Shown: one piece after another, positions 20,289 through 28,729 of the stretch
Layout: each line of letters opens with the position of its first letter
Position numbering within the stretch: the first letter of the stretch is position 1
Source: Maricaulis maris_C
Lineage (GTDB): Bacteria; Pseudomonadota; Alphaproteobacteria; Caulobacterales; Maricaulaceae
Reading direction: 5' to 3'
Assembly: GCF_049116555.1 (NCBI RefSeq)
Contig: NZ_JAGDYT010000006.1
Span: forward strand, 62,001 to 126,000
Length of the DNA: 64,000 nucleotides
The notes under the pieces: model-generated
Database searches by the model: none
What the model was told of the DNA's origin: nothing
What the model saw: only the letters and a program-made list of their open reading frames with translations
Program-made: the position numbers and the translations under genes

Positions 20289-20434
20289 CCAGGACCGTCT
20301 ACTTCCAGGACTGGCCACTTCCAGGACTGGCCACTTCCAGGACTGGCCGCCTCCAGGACTGGCCGCCTCCAGGGCCGTCCACTTCCAGGGCCGGCCGCGT
20401 CCAGAATCGGCCGCATCCAGGATCGACCGCGTCC
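20289..20434 (+). repeat. Tandem repeat, nine copies of a 16-bp unit
   Basis: Nine 16-nt units (consensus CCAGGACTGGCCRCYT) run head to tail from 20289. Units 2 and 3 are identical, units 4 and 5 are identical, and the last four drift. Each conserved unit contains the partial palindrome CCAGGACTGG. The unit is not a multiple of three and all frames are open or noisy, so it is non-coding. It lies between convergent uvrA and the GH18-fold gene. Confidence 0.95.
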
Positions 20435-20469
20435 CTCACGGATCGGGAGGCCAGGCGCGGTCGATCCTG
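20418..20469. terminator. 14-bp inverted repeat at the end of the 16-bp array
   Basis: CAGGATCGACCGCG, part of the ninth repeat unit, has a perfect reverse complement at 20456-20469. The 24-nt spacer can form an inner stem (CCTC with GAGG). This gives a strong hairpin between uvrA and the convergent GH18-fold gene and may terminate both transcripts. Confidence 0.55.
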
Positions 20470-20529
20470 TCTGGCAAGCCGGGGCGTTGCGGTGCACCGC
20501 GACGCACCCGGCCCTGCCAGTCCTGGCGG

Positions 20530-21411
20530 TCAGGCCTTTTCGGCCACCGAAACAGCGGCGAGCAAGGCGCTTGCATAGTCCGCAATCGAGTCGCCGGTGC
20601 CGGGCTGGGAATTGAGCACATTGGCAGAATTCCAGATCCAGCCGCCGGGCGACCCCCAACTGTTCAACTGGGCTGTCATCTGTGCCGGCGTCAGCGCCGG
20701 TGAAGAAGGCGATCCGGCCACGGCCATGCCCGGCCTGACAAAGCTCACAGCATCGCTCACACCGGTCGATGCGCCAGCTGCGGTGATGGCGCTGACCCAG
20801 GTCCGCGGATCATTGCCGCCGCCCCCCGAATAGCATTGCAGGTTGAAACCAACGACCGGCTGGCTGCCCAGCGCGGTCATATTGGCCGTGAGGCAATCAA
20901 TCCACATCGTTGTGCCGTAATAGGGGCAATAGGTTAGCTTGGCGCCGAGGCGCTGATTGAGGCCGACTGTGAACTGGCTGATCAGGCTCACCGGGTCGCT
21001 GAGGTCTTCCTCATAGTCGAGGTCAAACCCGGTTGCGCCAAGATCCATCAGGGCTTTCAGATTGGCATAAAGCTCGTCTTCCAGCGCGCCACCCGCGGCG
21101 AGAATGGCCTGGATATTCTGGAAGTCCGAGACTCCGCCGGCGCCGATCGAGAACCAGACATTCTGGGCCAGCCCGGCCTTGCGGGCGGCGCTGATGATAC
21201 CGCCAATGCCCGCGCCCGTGGTCGGGTCGAGCGTGCCGCCCGACGCCAATGGCACATCGTTATAGTGCAGGCTGGCATCCGCATTCACATGAACCGACCA
21301 GAAAATGTAGTCATTCATCTGCGACGCCAACAACTCACTCTGGGTCTGGGCGAGCCGCCCGTTCGTGCCGAACAAGCCGGTAATGTACACGCCTGCAAGA
21401 TTGGTGGTCAT
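20530..21411 (-). CDS. Glycoside hydrolase family 18-fold protein, no signal peptide
   Basis: A 293-aa protein with a TIM-barrel layout and the motif TGFDLDYEED, matching the GH18 strand-4 signature G-F-D-x-D-x-E with the catalytic Glu. The Asp that usually precedes the Gly is Thr here. Barrel strands AGVYITGLF, WFSIGAGG, KLTYCPYYGT and VVGFNLQCYSGG are visible, and a Trp near the C-terminus (GGWIWNS) fits the substrate-site Trp. It may cleave or bind chitin-like or N-acetylglucosamine glycans. The ATG at 21411 follows AAGGAGGC. No export signal is seen, unusual for this family. Confidence 0.78.
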   Translation of the reverse strand: MTTNLAGVYITGLFGTNGRLAQTQSELLASQMNDYIFWSVHVNADASLHYNDVPLASGGTLDPTTGAGIGGIISAARKAGLAQNVWFSIGAGGVSDFQNIQAILAAGGALEDELYANLKALMDLGATGFDLDYEEDLSDPVSLISQFTVGLNQRLGAKLTYCPYYGTTMWIDCLTANMTALGSQPVVGFNLQCYSGGGGNDPRTWVSAITAAGASTGVSDAVSFVRPGMAVAGSPSSPALTPAQMTAQLNSWGSPGGWIWNSANVLNSQPGTGDSIADYASALLAAVSVAEKA

Positions 21412-21510
21412 GGTGATGCCTCCTTCTGGGGATGAGGGCTGTCCATACAGCCTCACCCTGTCAGAATAGCAGACTTAATCTGAAGTTGCGATTCAGAATC
21501 GGACACGCAG

Positions 21511-21546
21511 AGAAAAGGCCGACCCGCCCTGGGGCGACCCGGCCTT
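21511..21546 (-). terminator. Rho-independent terminator downstream of the membrane protein gene
   Basis: On the minus strand AAGGCC and GGCCTT close a GC-rich imperfect stem with inner CGCCC/GGGCG pairing, followed by a TTTTCT run. It lies 24 nt after the stop of the gene at 21570-22625. Confidence 0.7.
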
Positions 21547-21569
21547 GTCCTTCAGAATGCGTGATCGCA

Positions 21570-22625
21570 TCACCCCTCGCTGGGTGAAGCCCCCATCGGA
21601 TGGTCTGCTGCCAGGGTCGGCACATCAGAGGCTTCGCCCTCGCCGCCACTGCGGGCTCGCACGGCATTGTAGGCGCCGACCGAATGCCAGACCGCTTCGA
21701 ACAGGACCTGAACGACATACAGCACCCCGAAACCGATCAGCAGGCTGACGACGGTGAGTGGCTCGCTGATCCAGGCTTGCACGGTGGCGAGCGCGACATC
21801 CGGGTCGACATGCTGGCCCTGCTCGGCGATTTCCACGAATTCAATGATCGTGGGCAGGAAGGCGGCCAGCACGGCCAATTGCACGATTCCACTGAGGATA
21901 CTGCCGCCAATGGCCAAGAGGGCCCAGACGACGACATAGGCCAGCAGCATGTGCCAGAAAACGCCATTGGTCGCCTCCCAGCTCTCAAAGAAGCGCAGGC
22001 GACCATCCAGGATCGTCAGCGCCGGTGCCGATGCCAGCCGGATGGCCAACATGATCAGGCCTGCCAGGACGCCGAGCACGGCCAGCGTAATCAGCAAGCC
22101 CGCGCCAATGCCCATAGCCGCGCTGTCGCCGCCGCCATGGAACACGAAAGCTGCCCCCACCCCGAAAACGCCCAACACCGCGGCAACGCCGAAATAGCCG
22201 GCAATGACGATCACGATGTAGAGGAGATTGACGCCGATCAGACGGATCTCGTCTGCGCCCAGTCGCAGCGGAATGACCGGCTTGATCTCACCCTTGGTGA
22301 GAAAGCGCAGCCAGGCGGCCTGGAACATCACGGCGAACAGAAGGCCGATCGGAATAATCATGAAACCGTAAGACAGGAGCGGCAGCAGGAAATCGAAGAC
22401 CAGCTGAAGCTCTTCGGCATCGCTGAGATTCCGGGCTGCATCTGCCTCGATAAGCTGGAAAAGATTGAGATAGGCCGGTCCCATCACCATGACAGAGAGG
22501 GCCAGCAGAGCCATCGCACACAGGGCCTGGACGGTGATCAGCCAGATCGCCCCGCCCGGCTTCTCGCCAAAACGGATGAAGAACCAGAAGATTCCCTTGC
22601 CGATGTCAAAGTCTTGCCTGGCCAT
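21570..22625 (-). CDS. Polytopic membrane protein of unknown function
   Basis: A 351-aa protein with about six to seven hydrophobic helices, beginning MARQDFDIGKGIFWFFIRFG. Large Ala/Ile/Val helices are separated by short loops, and one loop is acidic. I do not recognise a named family. The layout resembles the next gene upstream, and both look like paralogous stress- or envelope-linked membrane proteins. GGAGGG precedes the chosen ATG, while an alternative start five codons earlier lacks one. A perfect 9-bp palindrome sits 19 nt upstream of the start. Confidence 0.75.
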   Translation of the reverse strand: MARQDFDIGKGIFWFFIRFGEKPGGAIWLITVQALCAMALLALSVMVMGPAYLNLFQLIEADAARNLSDAEELQLVFDFLLPLLSYGFMIIPIGLLFAVMFQAAWLRFLTKGEIKPVIPLRLGADEIRLIGVNLLYIVIVIAGYFGVAAVLGVFGVGAAFVFHGGGDSAAMGIGAGLLITLAVLGVLAGLIMLAIRLASAPALTILDGRLRFFESWEATNGVFWHMLLAYVVVWALLAIGGSILSGIVQLAVLAAFLPTIIEFVEIAEQGQHVDPDVALATVQAWISEPLTVVSLLIGFGVLYVVQVLFEAVWHSVGAYNAVRARSGGEGEASDVPTLAADHPMGASPSEG

Positions 22626-22643
22626 GATCAGTCCCTCCACTAT

Positions 22644-22665
22644 GCCATGATGATCGCATCATGGC
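22644..22665 (-). promoter_or_regulatory. Perfect 9-bp palindrome in the leader of the membrane protein gene
   Basis: GCCATGATG-ATCG-CATCATGGC is a perfect 9-bp inverted repeat with a 4-nt loop, 19 nt upstream of the start at 22625 and just ahead of the Shine-Dalgarno. It may be a repressor operator or an mRNA hairpin. Confidence 0.5.
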
Positions 22666-22723
22666 GCAACCGGGGTAAATCACCAGCGGGAACGAGACAG
22701 GCGATGTCCCGCCCTTTGATCGT

Positions 22724-23602
22724 CTAGGCGCGTGCGCGGTAAAACTGCGCGTAAAGCCCGGCCATCACGGGCAGATTCACGATCGAGAAAAGGCCTGCGA
22801 CACGAAGGTATTCCGGGATGCGGGCAAACACGCCGTCCGTCACCATGACCTCGCCAACCGAAACCGGGGTCAACAAAGGCCGGGCGTCCAGCGCCATACA
22901 GAGCGCTTCGTAGAGCGCGACTTCCACCACGATGAGCGGGAGGCCAGCGAGCGCCATGGCCGCCAGGATACGCCAGGCCTGGCCCTCGCTCAGCGTCCAG
23001 ACCGACAGGACCCGTACCGCCTTTTGCGCAAAACTCGCCGGAAAGGACACGGAAAGGCGCGCCACAAGCCAGGCGACCAGCAGGAATGCCACCATGTTCA
23101 CGGCCCAGGCGGCCACCCAGTCGGCAGTGCCCATATAGCTCATCGCCATTGGCAGATCGAAACCGGATTCTTCCGGGTCGATACCGGCGCCTTCCACAGC
23201 ACCACCGGCGATCGTGGTGAAGACAACAAAGGCAAACATCGCCGCCAGTAGGGCCACGATCAGCACCAGCGCCGCATTGAGCAGGGCCACCAGGAAGAAG
23301 CGCCACTCATCGCCGGACAATTGCAGACCGAACTGACCGCCATACTCATCGCGCACGGCGAGCCGGAAACACATGGCCGAAAAAGCCAGACTGCCCACCG
23401 TCGCCGCGATCATCACGGTCGCATCAAGGGTCAGCCAGAACCCGTCGAGCGGCGCCGCGAGCGCCTTTTGGACCAGCCAGAGCTGGATCGCATAGGCGAG
23501 CGTAAAGGGCAGGCCGGCCATCAAGAAGCGCGACCAATGCGTAATCAGCAAGGCATAGGCCTTGGCCACGCTGGGCAGGACGGGAATGGGCTGGCTCGAC
23601 AT
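22724..23602 (-). CDS. Second polytopic membrane protein of unknown function
   Basis: A 292-aa protein with about six hydrophobic segments, starting MSSQPIPVLPSVAKAYALL. The arrangement of an N-terminal cytoplasmic stretch followed by paired helices and a Gly/Asp-rich periplasmic loop resembles the neighbouring 351-aa protein, suggesting distant paralogy. I cannot assign a function. The gene is in the same direction as its neighbours, 98 nt from the 351-aa gene and 71 nt from the TonB-domain gene. Confidence 0.75.
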   Translation of the reverse strand: MSSQPIPVLPSVAKAYALLITHWSRFLMAGLPFTLAYAIQLWLVQKALAAPLDGFWLTLDATVMIAATVGSLAFSAMCFRLAVRDEYGGQFGLQLSGDEWRFFLVALLNAALVLIVALLAAMFAFVVFTTIAGGAVEGAGIDPEESGFDLPMAMSYMGTADWVAAWAVNMVAFLLVAWLVARLSVSFPASFAQKAVRVLSVWTLSEGQAWRILAAMALAGLPLIVVEVALYEALCMALDARPLLTPVSVGEVMVTDGVFARIPEYLRVAGLFSIVNLPVMAGLYAQFYRARA

Positions 23603-23673
23603 GACGGCTCCGATCACTTCGATGCCAGAGATACCGCCCTGCCGCCAAGGATCAAGCGCGACGCACGGTCGCG

Positions 23674-24879
23674 TCAGCGCTCCATGCGGAAGTCGAAACG
23701 GGTTTCCACCCCTTCGCGGCGGACAGGAACACCGTCCCGGGTCGCGGGTTCATATTGCCAGGTCTCCACAGCCGCGACCGAGACCTCGTCGAAAATGCCA
23801 GGCGGAAAGGCGCCGGTTACCTCGATGGCGTCCGTGCGCCCATCTTCGGTGACCGCAAAGGTCAGATAGACCACGCCGTCGAGGTTCGAGTATGCGGCGT
23901 TCATGGGATAACTCGGTTCGCGTCGCCTGATGGGTTGAGCGTCGCAACACGGTAGCGGCTCACCGGTTTCATGGGCGTCCTCCGCGGCGTCTTCCTCGAT
24001 TTCTCGCGTCATGTAGCGCGCCGTATGGAAGGGATTTTCCGCAAGCCTGGCATCCACGCGCGTCTGGGCGGTCTCGACCGCCGCGTCGCCCCCTGCCTCC
24101 TCCGCCTCTCCCGCCGGGATATCACGCTCGCGGATATATCCGCTCGCGGAGACGTATGCGGCCCACATGGTGCGCATGTCGGGATGGTCCGGCGCCACAT
24201 CTTCCATCACGTCTGTCGCCATATGAAGCGAGTAGGTCGCGGCCTCAAAGTCCCGGTCAAGCGTTTGCGCGATGCCGGCATAGAACAGGGCGAGCGCATA
24301 GCTGGAGGTCGGCTCGTCCAGAACCGCCTCGAAAGCCGCGGCGGACTGGAGAGCGGCCTCCCCGGCACTGCTGATACGACCTCGACCCATGGACAGCGCT
24401 GCACGTGTCAGAAAGGCGGTACCGGCGAAATCCGATGCGGCACCGAGCTCGCCACCAAGTTCGTCGAGCGCATTGGTCGCGCGGCGCGAACAGGCAAAGG
24501 CATCACTCCGATCGTCATTCTGCAATGCGAACAAAGCCGCATTGTGCCAACGCCAGGCCCGCTCCACGGGGTCCCCGCGCGCCCTGTCCGAAAGTTGGGC
24601 GGCTTCGCGCCAGCCGATCTGTGCCGTCTCATAATCCTGGTTGAGGGCGGCACCATACCCGTAATTCTCTGCGAGCGTCGCGAGAACGGACAGGTCAATA
24701 TCTGCGGCCTGCCCGGCCTCGTAGGCTCGATTGGCTGCATCCAGCACGGCCGCGACATCACCAGCCCGAAGCGCCGCCTCGAATTCGAGATAAGGCTCTG
24801 TCACGGAATCCGGCAGACCCTGGGCATATGTCACACTGCCCAAAGTGAGTGCGACCAGCGCGCCAAACAACCACTTCAT
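23674..24879 (-). CDS. Secreted protein with helical repeats and a C-terminal TonB domain
   Basis: This 401-aa protein has a cleavable-looking signal peptide (MKWLFGALVALTLGSVTYA), a helical Ala-rich middle like tetratricopeptide repeats (residues 25-290) and a C-terminal TonB domain. The last contains RREPSYPMNA, GVVYLTFAVTEDG and VAAVETWQYEPATRDG. It lacks the N-terminal membrane anchor and Pro-rich spacer of genuine TonB, so it may not couple to ExbB-ExbD. A Cys-Cys pair precedes the TonB domain. It is the first gene of a possible three-gene unit with the two membrane proteins, divergent from trmFO. Confidence 0.83.
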   Translation of the reverse strand: MKWLFGALVALTLGSVTYAQGLPDSVTEPYLEFEAALRAGDVAAVLDAANRAYEAGQAADIDLSVLATLAENYGYGAALNQDYETAQIGWREAAQLSDRARGDPVERAWRWHNAALFALQNDDRSDAFACSRRATNALDELGGELGAASDFAGTAFLTRAALSMGRGRISSAGEAALQSAAAFEAVLDEPTSSYALALFYAGIAQTLDRDFEAATYSLHMATDVMEDVAPDHPDMRTMWAAYVSASGYIRERDIPAGEAEEAGGDAAVETAQTRVDARLAENPFHTARYMTREIEEDAAEDAHETGEPLPCCDAQPIRRREPSYPMNAAYSNLDGVVYLTFAVTEDGRTDAIEVTGAFPPGIFDEVSVAAVETWQYEPATRDGVPVRREGVETRFDFRMER

Positions 24880-25007
24880 GAAACAACCCCCTGTTGTACA
24901 GATTTATCCGTACTCCCAACGCGGCCGTCAAGCCGGTACCACGACATCGCTTGCCGCCCTGCCCCCGCCCGCTTGACTTCAACGCGCCCGGGCTCGATAT
25001 GCCGCGC

Positions 25008-26399
25008 ATGACAGATCACGCAATCAAACCCGTTCACGTCATCGGCGGCGGCATGGCCGGCTCCGAGGCCACCTGGCAGCTCGTTTCCAGGGGCGTGCCC
25101 GTCATCCTGCACGAGATGCGCGGCGTGAAGGGCACCGATGCCCACCACACGGACGGGCTGGCCGAGCTGGTGTGCTCCAACTCCTTCCGCTCGGACGACC
25201 ACCGCACCAATGCGGTCGGCCTGCTGCACGAAGAGATGCGCCGCCTCGACTCGATCATCCTGCGCCAGGGTGATGCCGCCCGTCTGCCCGCCGGCGGCGC
25301 GCTGGCCGTGGATCGCGACGTCTTCTCGCAGGCTGTCACCCGGGAGCTATCCGAGCATCCGCTGGTCACGATCAACCGCGAGGAAATCCCGGCCCTGCCG
25401 CCGGAAGACTGGGACAGCGTCATCATCGCCACCGGTCCGCTGACCTCGGAGAGCCTGTCCGAGGCGATCCTGAAACAGACCGGTGAGGGTGAGCTTGCCT
25501 TCTTCGATGCCATTGCGCCGGTCGTCTATCGCGACAGCGTCAATACCGAGAAGGCCTGGTTCCAGTCACGCTATGACAAGGGCGAGACCGACGCCGAGCG
25601 CAAGGCCTATCTCAACTGCCCGATGGACAAGGACCAGTATGACGCCTTCATCGATGCCTTGATTTCGTCCGAGAAGACCGAGTTCAAGGAATGGGAGGCC
25701 AACACCCCCTATTTCGACGGGTGCCTGCCGATTGAAGTCATGGCCGAGCGCGGTCGCGAAACCCTGCGTCACGGCCCGATGAAACCGGTCGGCCTGACCA
25801 ATCCACACAATCCGACCGTGAAACCCTGGGCCATTGTCCAGCTGCGACAGGACAATGCGCTGGGCACCCTGTTCAACCTTGTCGGCTTCCAGACCAAGAT
25901 GAAATACGGCGCCCAGGGCGACGTCCTGCGGATGATACCGGGCCTCGAGGAGGCGCGTTTTGCCCGCCTCGGCGGCATTCACCGCAACACCTTCCTCAAT
26001 TCGCCCAAACTGCTCGACGCGCAATTGCGCCTGAAGAGCCAGCCGCGCCTGCGCTTTGCCGGCCAGCTGATCGGGGTCGAGGGCTATGTCGAGAGCGCCG
26101 CGATGGGCCTTCTGGCCGGCCGTTACGCCGCCGCCGAACGCCTCGGCGGCAGTCTGACGCCCCCGCCGGCCACCACGGCGCTGGGCGCCCTGATCGGCCA
26201 TGTCACTGGCGGCCACCTGGACGGCGGCAAGGGCTCCTTCCAGCCGATGAATGTCAATTTCGGCCTCTTCCCGCCGATCGAACAGCCGACCGTCGATGCC
26301 GAAGGCAACCGCATCAAGGGCAAGGCCAAGACCCCGGCCCGCAAGATGGCGATGTCGGAGCGAGCGCTGGCGGACCTGGCGAGCTGGCAGGCCGCCTGA
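25008..26399 (+). CDS. trmFO: Methylenetetrahydrofolate--tRNA-(uracil-5-)-methyltransferase
   Basis: TrmFO (463 aa) makes 5-methyluridine at position 54 of the tRNA T-loop, using methylenetetrahydrofolate and FAD. The FAD-binding motif VIGGGMAGSEATWQL is at residues 8-24. LAELVCSNSFRSDD carries the catalytic Cys region and GALIGHVTGG the C-terminal signature. The ATG at 25008 is preferred; another ATG three codons upstream is possible. It is the folate-dependent alternative to SAM-dependent TrmA. Confidence 0.96.
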   Translation: MTDHAIKPVHVIGGGMAGSEATWQLVSRGVPVILHEMRGVKGTDAHHTDGLAELVCSNSFRSDDHRTNAVGLLHEEMRRLDSIILRQGDAARLPAGGALAVDRDVFSQAVTRELSEHPLVTINREEIPALPPEDWDSVIIATGPLTSESLSEAILKQTGEGELAFFDAIAPVVYRDSVNTEKAWFQSRYDKGETDAERKAYLNCPMDKDQYDAFIDALISSEKTEFKEWEANTPYFDGCLPIEVMAERGRETLRHGPMKPVGLTNPHNPTVKPWAIVQLRQDNALGTLFNLVGFQTKMKYGAQGDVLRMIPGLEEARFARLGGIHRNTFLNSPKLLDAQLRLKSQPRLRFAGQLIGVEGYVESAAMGLLAGRYAAAERLGGSLTPPPATTALGALIGHVTGGHLDGGKGSFQPMNVNFGLFPPIEQPTVDAEGNRIKGKAKTPARKMAMSERALADLASWQAA

Positions 26400-26405
26400 A
26401 CCGGC

Positions 26406-27101
26406 CTACCAGGGCAGGTCCTGGCCGGAGACGTGATAGAAGCGGCCGCTCATCACCGGATTGCCGTAGGCGCGGGCGATCAGATCAAGCTGTCCGGAAA
26501 CCGATTCCTGGACGGTCAGTTGACCGTTCGGGCCGCCCATATCGGTCTTCACCCAGCCCGGATGGAGGATGAGCACAACGATGCCGCGATCCTTCAGGTC
26601 GATGCTGAGCGATTTGCCGATGGCGTTGAGCGCCGCTTTCGAGCTGCGATAGCCGTAGGCACCACCACTCTCATTTTCGCGCACAGACCCCATGCGAGAG
26701 GATTGCAGCGCAATCACTTTCATCTCGGAGGCTTCGACCTGGCTGGCAAAGGCCTCGACCAGGGCCAGCGGCGCGATCGTATTGACCCTGAACTCATCCA
26801 GCATCGCCGCGCCGGCCGCCTGGCCGAAGGCGCGAGTTTCGGCCGACGCCATGCCGGCATTGGCAAAAAGGAGGTCGACCGGTCCGGTCACGGCCGCGGC
26901 CAGCGCCGCTGCACTGGCCGGGTCGGCCGCGTCATAGGCGTGAATATCCAGCTTGCCATCGCCCTTGGCCAGAGCTGCCAGCTCGGTGGCGGCGTCCGGA
27001 TTGCGGACAGCCGCGCTGACATGCCAGCCGCGCTCGAGCAATTGCCGGGCATGTTCCAGCCCGAGTCCGCGATTGGCTCCGGTGATGAGCGCATGATGCA
27101 T
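26406..27101 (-). CDS. Short-chain dehydrogenase/reductase
   Basis: A 231-aa classical SDR. It has the cofactor motif TGANRGLG at residues 7-14, LFANAG in the middle (NNAG equivalent) and YRSSKAAL with the catalytic Tyr-xxx-Lys. The Ser is in the preceding LQSSRMGS strand. Cytoplasmic NAD(P)-dependent oxidoreductase with unknown substrate; the form resembles csgA/C-factor-like SDRs. It ends 6 nt from the convergent trmFO stop. Confidence 0.88.
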   Translation of the reverse strand: MHHALITGANRGLGLEHARQLLERGWHVSAAVRNPDAATELAALAKGDGKLDIHAYDAADPASAAALAAAVTGPVDLLFANAGMASAETRAFGQAAGAAMLDEFRVNTIAPLALVEAFASQVEASEMKVIALQSSRMGSVRENESGGAYGYRSSKAALNAIGKSLSIDLKDRGIVVLILHPGWVKTDMGGPNGQLTVQESVSGQLDLIARAYGNPVMSGRFYHVSGQDLPW

Positions 27102-27168
27102 AGGTCGTCTCCCTCGTTGCTGCCATGTTGGACGCGAGGCGGGTCTGAGTGCAAGAGGCGGACGCGGT

Positions 27169-27990
27169 CTATCGACCGCTCAATGCCAGCCAAGTCAGTC
27201 GCAACCGGCGAGAGAGGGGATTGATGTCCGGCGCCAGCCCGTAGGGATTGGCCGGCAGGCGCGCGAGATGGGTCGATGCGAGGCGGCAATAGCCGATTGC
27301 GGGGACGGCCTCGGCCGGGAGGGGCCCGGCCTTGGCCAGGCGCTCGCACGCCGCCCATGCAGCCTCGATCACCGCTTGGCGGGCCTCTGCGACTTTCGCC
27401 TCGCCCAGCCCCTGGGCCAGCATGGCCGGGGTCGCGCCGACGGCGCCGAGCGCGTCACCGCCAACCGGAGCCCGACCGATCCGGGCGCGCAGCGGAAACG
27501 CGCGCAGCAGACCGGTCAGCCCCCAGGCTCGCCCGGCCGCTATCACGGTGTCTTCGGATACACTGTCGGTCGCGTCGAGCGATTTCAGCGCCAGACGAGC
27601 CAGACACACTGCCGTATTGTCGACATAGGCGAGAATGTCTCCGAGGTCCGTGAAGGGACGCGCGGCGATGTCCTCGAAACGCGCCTCGATCATCGGCGAC
27701 ACATCCGCGAGACCGATCTGACCGGTCAGCGGGGCCAGGCCCTCGGTCACGTCGTGGCGCCGCACTTTTTTCGGCGTCGCGTAAAGGTCTGCGACCGCAT
27801 CACGCCACCAGGTCAGCTTCATCTCGCCAATCAGGCTTTCCGAGCTGCTGTCCGCAATCCGTCCGAGCTCGTGATTGAGCCCGTACAATGCAAGAAGGCC
27901 GGCCCGCTGATCGGTCTGTGCGAAAAGCGCGCACAAATAGCGATCCGGGTCAGCGGTCTTGAGCAAGCTGTCGATTTCTTTGACTGTCAT
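27169..27990 (-). CDS. Squalene/phytoene synthase-fold protein (NDUFAF6-like)
   Basis: A 273-aa all-helical protein of the trans-isoprenyl diphosphate synthase head-to-head fold. Family landmarks are ALYGLNHELGRI, MKLTWWRDAV and YVDNTAVCLARLAL. The Asp-rich DxxxD pairs that bind magnesium in true phytoene synthases are mostly absent (HELGRIADS, YVDNTAV), so catalysis of prenyl condensation is doubtful. The sequence fits the NDUFAF6 branch, linked in mitochondria to complex I assembly. There are no carotenoid or hopanoid genes nearby to support an enzymatic role. Confidence 0.8.
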   Translation of the reverse strand: MTVKEIDSLLKTADPDRYLCALFAQTDQRAGLLALYGLNHELGRIADSSSESLIGEMKLTWWRDAVADLYATPKKVRRHDVTEGLAPLTGQIGLADVSPMIEARFEDIAARPFTDLGDILAYVDNTAVCLARLALKSLDATDSVSEDTVIAAGRAWGLTGLLRAFPLRARIGRAPVGGDALGAVGATPAMLAQGLGEAKVAEARQAVIEAAWAACERLAKAGPLPAEAVPAIGYCRLASTHLARLPANPYGLAPDINPLSRRLRLTWLALSGR

Positions 27991-28095
27991 GCGTCTCCCC
28001 GGTGGACATGGCCGCAGTCCACACCATATGTGCGAACATGAAAACGGCCCAACCGGCCCACATCCTTCCCGACTTTGTCACTGCAAGAGGTACTC

Positions 28096-28701
28096 ATGGC
28101 TTTCACCCTGCCCGATCTTCCCTACGCCAAGGACGCGCTGGCCCCCCATATCTCCTCCCAGACGCTCGATTTCCACCACGGGAAGCATCACAACGCCTAT
28201 GTCGGCAAACTCAATGGCCTCGTTGACGGGACGGATCTGGCGGCGCTGTCGCTGGAAGACGTGATCAAGGCCTCGGCCGGTGACGCCGGCAAGGCCGGTA
28301 TTTTCAACAATGCCGCCCAGATCTGGAACCACACCTTTTACTGGCAATCCATGCGCCCCAATGGCGGCGGCGCCCCGACCGGCGATCTGGCCGCGATGAT
28401 CGATCGTGATTTCGGGTCCCTGGACGCCTTCAAGACCGCTTTCGCCGATGCCGGCGCGACGCAGTTCGGCTCTGGCTGGGCCTGGCTGGTTCTGGCCAAT
28501 GGCAAGCTGGAAGTCCGCAAGACGCTGAATGCGGAGACCCCGCTGACCGAGGAGGGCGTGACCCCGCTTCTCACCATGGATGTCTGGGAGCATGCCTATT
28601 ATCTCGATTTCCAGAACCGCCGCCCCGACTACATCACCACCTTCCTCGACAAGCTGGTGAACTGGGAATTCGCGGCTGAAAATCTCGCGGCTGCCCAATA
28701 A
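28096..28701 (+). CDS. sodB: Superoxide dismutase, Fe/Mn type
   Basis: A 201-aa Fe/Mn superoxide dismutase that turns superoxide into hydrogen peroxide and oxygen. Metal ligands are His in LDFHHGKHHNAYV, His in QIWNHTFYW, Asp and His in MDVWEHAYYLDF. The second-sphere residues (NNAAQIWNH, with QFGSGWAWL) favour the iron type. No signal peptide, so it is cytoplasmic. The ATG at 28096 has AGAGG nearby. An inverted repeat after the stop may stop its transcript or belong to the next gene's leader. Confidence 0.95.
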   Translation: MAFTLPDLPYAKDALAPHISSQTLDFHHGKHHNAYVGKLNGLVDGTDLAALSLEDVIKASAGDAGKAGIFNNAAQIWNHTFYWQSMRPNGGGAPTGDLAAMIDRDFGSLDAFKTAFADAGATQFGSGWAWLVLANGKLEVRKTLNAETPLTEEGVTPLLTMDVWEHAYYLDFQNRRPDYITTFLDKLVNWEFAAENLAAAQ

Positions 28702-28729
28702 GGCCCTCGTCAGAGCGGCCCTTGCGCCC

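Noticed and set aside
20289..20434. A CRISPR array
   Set aside because: Units are only 16 bp with no unique spacers and no cas genes nearby.
20242..20703. Short repetitive open frames over the 16-bp array
   Set aside because: The 16-nt unit keeps all three frames open by chance. They have no proper starts or homology, so the array is non-coding.
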